A stretch of 7,714 bases of DNA, from the NCBI GenBank assembly GCA_035307785.1, contig DATGHS010000444.1, positions 1 through 7,714 on the forward strand. The letters run 5' to 3'. The notes beneath the pieces were generated by a model. It saw only the letters and a program-made list of their open reading frames with translations. It was not told the origin of the DNA and did no database searches. The translations under genes were made by a program, and so were the position numbers. This stretch comes from DATGHS01 sp035307785 (GTDB lineage Bacteria; Planctomycetota; Planctomycetia; Gemmatales; Gemmataceae). Of this stretch, positions 1 to 4,890 are shown in pieces (the first letter of the stretch is position 1; every line of letters starts with the position of its first letter).

Positions 1-544
1 CGCCCGCGAGCTGTTCAATGAGGAATTGATCGAACGGTTTTTCCGCATTCAATGAGCGGATGACGTAATCGCGATAGCGCCAAGCATAGCGCAAGACGGC
101 ATTGGCATCGTTGGCCGTTGTCTCTGCATAACGGACCACATCCAGCCAGTGCCGGCTCCAGCGTTCGCCATATTGCGGTGAAGCCAACAGTCGCTCCGCA
201 ACTCGGGTGAAGGCGTTCGGCGAATGATCCGCCAAAAAAGCATCGACCTCTTCCGGTATGGGCGGCAGGCCGGTCAGATCGAAAGTCGCACGCCGAATCA
301 AGGCGAGCCGTTCGGCGGGACCGTTAGGCGTCAATCCGGCGCTCTCCAAACGGGCTAATACGAAGCGATCGATAGGCGATTGGCACCACGCTGGATTACG
401 CACCGAGGGCATTTGGACGGACTTGATTGGTTGGAATGCCCAGCGGGAATCCGGACCCTCGTTGTCGCCGGCGGGCGCGAATTGAGCCCCCATCAGGAGC
501 CAAAACGCCGTGACGGTGCCGCGGATAAGCCATTCTCTTCGCAC
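1..544 (-). CDS. Secreted DUF1549 (PSD1-family) protein, N-terminal part
   Basis: The first 181 residues of a gene that runs off the left edge; the ORF is open from GTG at 544 to position 2. The N-terminus (VRREWLIRG followed by TVTAFWLLMGAQFAPAG) is a signal peptide with a basic n-region and hydrophobic core, so the product is probably exported. After WAFQP, residues about 45-181 match DUF1549: PIDRFVLARLESAGL, LIRRATFDLTGLPPIPEEVDAFL, SPQYGERWSRHWLDVVRYAET and FDQFLIEQLAG are hallmark blocks. The DUF1553 half would lie outside the window. Many relatives have a planctomycete cytochrome c domain before DUF1549; none is present here and no CxxCH occurs in the visible part. The biochemical function of the family is unsettled. 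The start is chosen for the signal peptide and a G-rich stretch about 8 nt upstream; an in-frame TTG at 595 and ATG at 493 are alternatives. It lies 57 bp after the DUF1501 stop on the same strand, so the two are probably co-transcribed. Confidence 0.9.
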   Translation of the reverse strand, partial: MRREWLIRGTVTAFWLLMGAQFAPAGDNEGPDSRWAFQPIKSVQMPSVRNPAWCQSPIDRFVLARLESAGLTPNGPAERLALIRRATFDLTGLPPIPEEVDAFLADHSPNAFTRVAERLLASPQYGERWSRHWLDVVRYAETTANDANAVLRYAWRYRDYVIRSLNAEKPFDQFLIEQLAG

Positions 545-601
545 GGTTTGGACCCCCAGCGCGGCCGGACTGCTTTCCCGAGTCGTGATCAGCAACTCGC
601 G

Positions 602-1978
602 CTATGCCAAAAGATCGAGAATCGGATTTCCCCAGGGAACGAGTTGATACGGCCGTTGTTGCGGGTCGCGCAGCTCCAGGTCCGCAGGGATGCCCAGGCA
701 GTGATAAATGGTGGCGATGATGTCCGCCGGCTTCACCGGCAAGTTCTTTGGTTGGGCGCCGATACGGTCGCTGGCGCCGAAAACGCTGCCGCCCTTGATG
801 CCGCCGCCGGCCAGCAACAGGCTGTAGCAGAAGTTGTAATGGTCGCGCCCGCCACCGTTGTTGTTGATTTTCGGCGTGCGGCCGAATTCGCCCATCACCA
901 CCACGAGCGTGCGGCTGAGGATTCCCCGGGCGTTTAGGTCGTTCAGCAAGCTGGATAACGCCGCGTCCAGTTGCGGCAGCAGCGTACCTTTGAGCGTCTT
1001 GAAGTTGTTACCGTGCGTATCCCATGTGGCATTGGCATCGGGGGCCCAGGAAATACAGGCCACCCGTGTTCCCGCTTCGATCAGCCGCCGGGCCAGCAAC
1101 ACACTTTGCCCATAGATGTTTCGACCATACGATTCGCGGATGGCAATCGGTTCGCGCTCCAGATGAAAGGCCTGCTGGGTAGCGCGCGATTCGAGTAAAC
1201 CAAACGCCTTGGCCGTGAATGCATCGAGATCCTGGAGCCGCCGATCGGAACGCCAAGCTATATCGCCGGCACTCAGCTGGTCGCGCAATTGATGGCGTAC
1301 GTCCATGCGTTCGCGGCTCACATCGACCGGGCGTGATAATTCCGGCATACCGAAATTGGCGGCGCTGGGATCGCGGAGCACAAAGAGCGGATCGTAACTT
1401 CGTCCCAGCCAGCCGCCGAAGAAGCCCGGCTGCGGTGGGCCGCCTGCCCCTTCCTGCGTCACGTAAGGCATCGATACAAACGGTAGAACCGGCGCGGCCG
1501 GCGGCGCGACCTTCGCCATGACCGAACCGATCGCCGGGTAGTCGGTCGGTTTCGCTCCGCCGCCAATTTCGCCACGATCATGGCCGGTAAGCGCGCAGTA
1601 CACCGCTGCCGCATGGGCATTGTTCACGCTATGATGAACCGAGCGAACGAGCGTGCAATGGTGCATGTGGCGGGCCAGCTTGGGCAAATGCTCGATCAAT
1701 TGCACACCGGGAACGGTGGTCGCAATCGGCTTGAATTCGCCGCGAATCTCCGCCGGCGCTTCCGGCTTCATGTCCCACATATCCAGATGGCTGGGGCCGC
1801 CGTTCAAGAAAATAAGGATGCAAGAATCAGCTTTTGTGGCGTTGCCGGCGCGATGAGTGTCGGCGTGCAGCAGCTGCGGCAAGCCGAGATTCAGCAGGCC
1901 AATTCCACCGATTTGCAGCATCGTGCGACGCGCAATCGGCAGCGGCCCACGGCAACGATAGTTGAGCCACGGTGTCAT
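602..1978 (-). CDS. DUF1501 family protein with Tat-type signal
   Basis: A 458-residue DUF1501 protein, the usual length for this family, which belongs to the alkaline phosphatase/sulfatase-like superfamily. Seen: twin Arg at 17-18 followed by TMLQIGGIGLLNLGLPQLLHA, a Tat-like signal, so export in folded form is likely. The N-terminal motif ILIFLNGGPSHLDMWDMKP is at about 54-72 and the C-terminal motifs EFGRTPKIN (364-372), GRDHYN (377-382) and the following LLLAGGGIKGG block are those of the family; the Asp and His residues in them fit a metal-binding site by homology. Start: the ORF extends upstream to 2035, but ATG at 1978 has AAAGGA about 6 nt upstream and places the twin-Arg signal properly, so the extra 19 residues are discarded. 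Substrate is unknown for the family. The DUF1549 gene follows 57 bp downstream in the same frame, the typical planctomycete pairing; only the TAG stop separates the two reading frames. Confidence 0.93.
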   Translation of the reverse strand: MTPWLNYRCRGPLPIARRTMLQIGGIGLLNLGLPQLLHADTHRAGNATKADSCILIFLNGGPSHLDMWDMKPEAPAEIRGEFKPIATTVPGVQLIEHLPKLARHMHHCTLVRSVHHSVNNAHAAAVYCALTGHDRGEIGGGAKPTDYPAIGSVMAKVAPPAAPVLPFVSMPYVTQEGAGGPPQPGFFGGWLGRSYDPLFVLRDPSAANFGMPELSRPVDVSRERMDVRHQLRDQLSAGDIAWRSDRRLQDLDAFTAKAFGLLESRATQQAFHLEREPIAIRESYGRNIYGQSVLLARRLIEAGTRVACISWAPDANATWDTHGNNFKTLKGTLLPQLDAALSSLLNDLNARGILSRTLVVVMGEFGRTPKINNNGGGRDHYNFCYSLLLAGGGIKGGSVFGASDRIGAQPKNLPVKPADIIATIYHCLGIPADLELRDPQQRPYQLVPWGNPILDLLA

Positions 1979-2192
1979 GGGTTTTCCTTTGGAACCACGA
2001 CTGGATACGGGCAGAGGATAACGTCCGGCGGGCACCTTCCGGCGAGAATAACGGTCTTTATTCTAAGCACTCGCCGCGACAAAAACACTGGCACAAAATG
2101 ACGAACCCAGCAGCTGTGGTGTTGACTGCGCATAGTTCTCTTCTTGCAACTGAAAGGCTTCGAGAAACAGGACGTCTGGTTTGTCCGAAGTG

Positions 2193-2573
2193 TTATTTTT
2201 TCTTTGTGTCGCGGAATTGAGGCGGTTCCGCCAAAGTGAAAAGCACCACTTCTTCGCCAGTCGCAGTACTGACATCGTGGTGCAAGCTCAACACCTTCAC
2301 GCCGGTAACTTCTTGGACCATCACTTCCAAAAGCGGGCGAGCGGTCTCGACGAGGTGAGTTCGAACCTGTTTGAGCAGGTCCCTTCCCTTCTCCGCAGGA
2401 AGCGTAGTAACCAGTTGCCGCTCGGCTGCGGTTAAAACGCCCTTGAGACGGACTACCAGCAGGTCGCCGATCAAGTGGGTACGAATTTCCTTTGGGCCGC
2501 GCCCCATGTATTCCTGCTCGAAGCGGTTGATGCCTTCGCAGATGGCGGCCTCAATTTCCCCTTGCGATTTCAT
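2193..2573 (-). CDS. MpsC/DUF2294-family protein, canonical copy
   Basis: A 126-residue soluble protein filling one DUF2294 domain (MpsC family, named after the third protein of the MpsABC sodium/bicarbonate-linked system). Key blocks: EIEAAICEGINRFEQEYMGRG (6-26), PKEIRTHLIGDLLVVRLKGVL (27-47), TAAERQL (48-54), LLKQVRTHLVETARPLLEVM, TGVKVLSLHHDVSTATGEEVV and VLFTLAE near the end. No signal peptide or membrane segment, so cytosolic. Start: ATG at 2573 has GAGG about 5 nt upstream; a GTG at 2594 would add seven residues and lacks comparable support. It ends in a Lys-rich tail (DTKKK). It is divergent from a second DUF2294 gene, with a 282-bp shared regulatory region. MpsA/MpsB (DUF2309) partners are not in the window. 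The exact role of the protein is inferred only from the family; it is a small accessory protein rather than a known enzyme. Confidence 0.85.
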   Translation of the reverse strand: MKSQGEIEAAICEGINRFEQEYMGRGPKEIRTHLIGDLLVVRLKGVLTAAERQLVTTLPAEKGRDLLKQVRTHLVETARPLLEVMVQEVTGVKVLSLHHDVSTATGEEVVLFTLAEPPQFRDTKKK

Positions 2574-2659
2574 GGGTGCCTCAACGATGTCCACGCTGAT
2601 GGCCGAGATGCTTTGTGCGCAGCGATGGAGACAGCCGTCCCGGAAGCACGATCGCCGCT

Positions 2660-2688
2660 ATGTTATGGGGCATGGAAAGTAATTCCAA
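2660..2688 (-). promoter_or_regulatory. Putative sigma70-type promoter of the left DUF2294 gene
   Basis: Reading the minus strand, TTGGAA (2688-2683) and TAACAT (2665-2660) are separated by 17 bp, close to the sigma70 optimum. Transcription would start near 2653, giving a leader of about 80 nt before ATG 2573. It is back to back with the rightward promoter, 8 bp between the -35 boxes. Prediction by eye only. Confidence 0.4.
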
Positions 2689-2696
2689 CCTGACCC

Positions 2697-2724
2697 TTGT
2701 TTTCCCTTGTGCCGTGCGTATACT
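2697..2724 (+). promoter_or_regulatory. Putative sigma70-type promoter of the structured leader
   Basis: TTGTTT (2697-2702) and TATACT (2719-2724) with a 16-bp spacer. The -10 box is strong. The predicted start is near 2731, just ahead of the structured leader and its terminator. It explains why a strong intrinsic terminator exists where no upstream plus-strand protein gene ends. Confidence 0.5.
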
Positions 2725-2730
2725 TTGGTC

Positions 2731-2834
2731 GGATGACTAGATGAAGGGTAACCGGCCATGCCGGCGGACCCATCAGCGAGTAAGCCGACGTGATCGAAGG
2801 CGCTTTCGCGTTCGATCACGTCGGCTTTTTTTTT
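2731..2834 (+). ncRNA. Structured leader RNA, candidate riboswitch/attenuator or small RNA
   Basis: About 104 nt from the predicted start to the end of the T run. The first element is a hairpin: GGGT (2746-2749) pairs with ACCC (2768-2771), and CCGGC (2752-2756) pairs with GCCGG (2760-2764), leaving an asymmetric internal loop of AA (2750-2751) opposite CGG (2765-2767) and a CAT apex. A 10-nt single-stranded linker (2772-2781) leads into the terminator hairpin. The ATG of the downstream DUF2294 gene is 21 bp beyond the terminator, so read-through would control that gene. The asymmetric loop followed by an expression platform is riboswitch-like. I cannot assign a known class. Given the sodium/bicarbonate link of MpsC proteins, the Li+/Na+ classes (nhaA-I, nhaA-II, DUF1646) are the first models to test. 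A stand-alone small RNA is the main alternative. Confidence 0.5.
2782..2834 (+). terminator. Strong intrinsic terminator in a 5' leader
   Basis: AAGCCGACGTGATCGAA (2782-2798) is perfectly complementary to 2811-2827, a 17-bp stem, extended inside by three more pairs (2800-2802 with 2807-2809) around a CTTT loop after one G/G mismatch. It runs straight into nine T (2826-2834). The reverse strand has no matching T run, so it acts rightward only. No plus-strand protein gene ends before it, so it must end a leader or small RNA. Confidence 0.9.
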
Positions 2835-2855
2835 GCCCTGCTTCCTTGGAACGAA

Positions 2856-3302
2856 ATGAAGAAGCCGATTGACTTGGCTCCTCTGGAAAACTCCAACGTA
2901 CCGATTACGCAGCAAATCGCCGAGGCCGTTGGCGCTTTCCAGCAGCAGAGTACGGGCCACAAGCCCAAAGCCGTAAATGTCATCATGAGCCATGATACCG
3001 TGGCGGTCACGCTGCACGATGCCTTGTCGCCGGCCGAAATCAAGTTGGCCAAAAGCCCGGGGGGCGCTGCGCGAATGCAAGATTACCACCGGCAACTCTT
3101 CGCCAGTTCTTGCGGCGCGTTGCTCCAGGAAATTAAACGAATCACCGGCTTCGACGTGCGCAAGGCATCGGCGGAGCTGGAGACGGTTACCGGCGCTGTG
3201 ATGCAGGTTTTCGCAACCGGCACAATTGTGTACGTGTTCCTACTTTCCGGCCGAATTCCTGCGGAGCAGGGGAGTGGAAATGCATCGACCGATCATTCAT
3301 GA
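2856..3302 (+). CDS. MpsC/DUF2294-family protein, diverged copy
   Basis: A 148-residue soluble protein recognisable as a diverged DUF2294 paralogue of the leftward gene. The domain runs from about 18 to 140: ITQQIAEAVGAFQQQSTGHKPKAV aligns with the EIEAAICEGINRFEQEYMGRGPKEI region, then HDTVAVTLHDALSPAEIKLAK, CGALLQEIKRITGFDV and a final hydrophobic strand GTIVYVFLLSG. The GRGPKE block of the canonical copy is GHKPKA here, and LTAAERQL is LSPAEIKL. It has about 14 extra residues at the N-terminus and a short polar C-terminal tail. Start: ATG 2856 has GGA about 6 nt upstream and lies beyond the terminator; the in-frame ATG at 2790 falls within the terminator stem and is rejected. Probably controlled by read-through of the upstream terminator. 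Function is inferred only from the family; the divergence suggests a partner or specialised subunit rather than a redundant copy. Confidence 0.8.
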   Translation: MKKPIDLAPLENSNVPITQQIAEAVGAFQQQSTGHKPKAVNVIMSHDTVAVTLHDALSPAEIKLAKSPGGAARMQDYHRQLFASSCGALLQEIKRITGFDVRKASAELETVTGAVMQVFATGTIVYVFLLSGRIPAEQGSGNASTDHS

Positions 3303-3431
3303 AAACCGCGGCTGTGGCATGGGAACGAATTCGCGTGCGCCAAGCTACTGCGCAAAGTGCGCCGCGACATGGCGCGAGCGGTCACAAACCGGGCGCGGCC
3401 CATCTAGACTGCGACTGAAAGCGAGGTCAAG

Positions 3432-3623
3432 ATGGCATGGTACTGGTGGGTAATCGTGGGTTGGGTGCTGAGCGGCTTGATTGCCCTGGTTATGGAGTTC
3501 CGCGACAATTCGGCGATGCGGGAGAACGTTGGATGGGCCGAAGTCTGGCCCACGATCTTGGGGCCACTGTGGCTGGTATTCAAGCTGTGGGAATGGATTG
3601 TGGTGGGCCGGGAGGCTCGTTGA
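3432..3623 (+). CDS. Small Trp-rich two-helix membrane protein, hypothetical
   Basis: A 63-residue protein I do not recognise. It has two hydrophobic segments, about 3-22 (WYWWVIVGWVLSGLIALVME) and 38-59 (VWPTILGPLWLVFKLWEWIV), joined by a polar, charged loop (FRDNSAMRENVG). Nine of its 63 residues are Trp, mostly in or next to the helices, typical of interface-anchored membrane proteins. GAGG lies about 6 nt before the ATG, a good ribosome binding site, which together with the coherent two-helix hydropathy argues that it is real. It sits 129 bp after the diverged DUF2294 gene and 58 bp before the desaturase, on the same strand; it could be a small partner of either. The overlapping frames at 3437 and upstream of the desaturase are shadows. 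Confidence 0.65.
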   Translation: MAWYWWVIVGWVLSGLIALVMEFRDNSAMRENVGWAEVWPTILGPLWLVFKLWEWIVVGREAR

Positions 3624-3681
3624 TAGTTGGGACCGATGCGGCACAGCCAGTCCGCCTTACCTCATGGAGAAGATTAGCGTC

Positions 3682-4815
3682 ATGTCTGCCGAAGTAGAAA
3701 TTGTGACCAGGCGAGCCGATTCTTCACAACCGGCGGCCGATCCTGGCCGTTTGAAGTTTAGAGACAGCGACGGATTCTTGCAAGAACTGCGGCGCCGGGT
3801 CGATCGGTACTTTAGCAGCACCGGGCGACGTCCCCGTGATTGCCCGAAAATGTACGTAAAAACGCTCATCGTATTGATCTGGTTTGCAGCTTCGTACGGG
3901 CTTCTCGTCTTTGGCGCCGGCGCCTGGTGGACAGCACTGCCGCTGGCCGTTTCCCTTGGGCTGTCGCTGGCGGCGGTCGGGTTCAACATTCAGCACGACG
4001 GTGGGCATCATTCGTATTCGCGGCGGCCATGGGTGAACAAGCTCATGGCGATGACGGCCGATCTGATTGGCGCCAGCTCTTATTTGTGGCACTGGAAACA
4101 CAGTGTTTTCCACCACACGTACGTAAATGTGACAGGGCACGACACCGATATTGATGTCGGCCGTTTTGCCAGGCTGTCGCCGCATGCGCCCCGGTTACGC
4201 TGGCACCGCTGGCAGCAATTCTATCTTTGGCCGCTCTATGGCCTGATGGCCGCCCGATGGCACTTGTTCGGCGATTTCCAGGACGTCTTTGCCGGCAAGA
4301 TCGGGCCGCATCGCATCCCTCGGCCGCGCGGCTGGGACTTGGCTTGGTTCTTAGGCGGAAAACTGCTCTCTCTGACCATCGCTTTCGTAATTCCTATGTG
4401 CTGGCACTCGGTTTGGGATGTGGCGCTCTTTTACCTGATCGCAACTGGCGTGATGGGAATCGTGCTGGCCGTCGTGTTCCAATTGGCCCACTGCGTTGAA
4501 GAGGCGCAATACCCCTTGCCGGCCGCAAACACGCTGCGCATGGAGCATGCGTGGGACGTTCATCAGGTCCAGACTACCGTGGACTTCGCTCGCAAGAGCT
4601 GGGTGCTCTGCTGGTTGCTGGGCGGACTGAACTTCCAGATTGAGCACCATCTGTTCCCGCGCATCTGCCATGTGCATTACCCGGCAATAGCTAAGATCGT
4701 CGAAGAGACGTGCCGCGAATTTGGCATCCGGTACTTGTCGCATAAGACCTTCTTGGCAGGAGTGGTTTCGCACTTCCGCTGGCTGCGGCGATTAGGCATG
4801 GTCACGACGTTATGA
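3682..4815 (+). CDS. Membrane fatty acid desaturase (acyl-lipid/acyl-CoA type)
   Basis: A 377-residue integral-membrane di-iron desaturase. It introduces a double bond into an acyl chain using O2 and electrons from a carrier. All three histidine boxes are intact: HDGGHH (105-110), HSVFHH (140-145) and QIEHH (319-323). The Gln-starting third box and the HQVQTTVDFA block (294-303) place it with the delta-6/front-end-like and DesA3-like group of the family rather than the plain delta-9 group, but regioselectivity cannot be read from sequence. Hydrophobic segments at about 58-78, 83-103, and in the 235-280 region fit the usual four-helix topology. There is no fused cytochrome b5 domain, so electrons must come from a separate ferredoxin or cytochrome. 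Start: the ORF is open from 3481, but ATG 3682 has GGAGA about 11 nt upstream and removes a low-quality extension; ATG 3664 is an alternative. The acyl-CoA dehydrogenase follows 75 bp later. Confidence 0.93.
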   Translation: MSAEVEIVTRRADSSQPAADPGRLKFRDSDGFLQELRRRVDRYFSSTGRRPRDCPKMYVKTLIVLIWFAASYGLLVFGAGAWWTALPLAVSLGLSLAAVGFNIQHDGGHHSYSRRPWVNKLMAMTADLIGASSYLWHWKHSVFHHTYVNVTGHDTDIDVGRFARLSPHAPRLRWHRWQQFYLWPLYGLMAARWHLFGDFQDVFAGKIGPHRIPRPRGWDLAWFLGGKLLSLTIAFVIPMCWHSVWDVALFYLIATGVMGIVLAVVFQLAHCVEEAQYPLPAANTLRMEHAWDVHQVQTTVDFARKSWVLCWLLGGLNFQIEHHLFPRICHVHYPAIAKIVEETCREFGIRYLSHKTFLAGVVSHFRWLRRLGMVTTL

Positions 4816-4823
4816 ATTTGCCC

Positions 4824-4878
4824 GTAGCCGAATTCGTGACCATTCGGTGCGGGGCCGAATTCTCACGAATTCAGCTAC
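4824..4878. repeat. 55-nt near-perfect palindrome (REP-like intergenic element)
   Basis: The left arm GTAGCCGAATTCGTGA (4824-4839) and right arm TCACGAATTCAGCTAC (4863-4878) are complementary at 15 of 16 positions. Inside, ATTCGG (4842-4847) pairs with CCGAAT (4855-4860), leaving a symmetric 2/2 internal loop and a 7-nt G-rich apex. No T run follows on either strand, so it is not a classic intrinsic terminator. It fills nearly the whole gap between the desaturase and dehydrogenase genes. A dispersed REP-like element is the likeliest reading; an mRNA-stabilising or processing hairpin is the alternative. Confidence 0.8.
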
Positions 4879-4890
4879 CCCAAAGTTTGA

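Noticed and set aside
380..937. Plus-strand 185-codon open frame overlapping the DUF1501 and DUF1549 genes.
   Set aside because: It is antisense to two well-supported genes, matches no family I know and has the composition of a shadow frame.
2045..2064. Small inverted repeat AGAATAA / TTATTCT in the gap between the first DUF2294 gene and the DUF1501 gene.
   Set aside because: Only 7 bp and AT-rich, with no T run in a useful position; could be chance or an operator, with no supporting context.
2158..2191. Nested short inverted repeats (CTTC/GAAG and GGAC/GTCC) just after the first DUF2294 gene, as a possible leftward terminator.
   Set aside because: The stems are 4 bp each with a large internal loop and no solid T run; too weak to call.
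2594..2778. The octamer CATCAGCG occurs in both divergent leaders (2601-2594 on minus and 2771-2778 on plus), suggesting a shared regulatory motif.
   Set aside because: Eight bases in GC-rich DNA is weak, the surrounding sequences do not match, and the first copy overlaps a region close to coding sequence.
2790..2855. Upstream in-frame ATG extending the second DUF2294 protein by 22 residues.
   Set aside because: The codons lie in the terminator stem and T run, and the domain alignment begins well after ATG 2856.
2741..2872. A 43-codon Arg-rich open frame (14 Arg) running through the leader and terminator and overlapping the start of the second DUF2294 gene, which could be a leader peptide.
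   Set aside because: Its composition is explained by the GC-rich hairpin arms, its ribosome binding site is poor, and it would have to be translated through a terminator. Kept only as a weak alternative.
3350..3362. Short perfect hairpin GCGCA-AAG-TGCGC after the second DUF2294 gene as a possible terminator.
   Set aside because: Only 5 bp and no T run follows.
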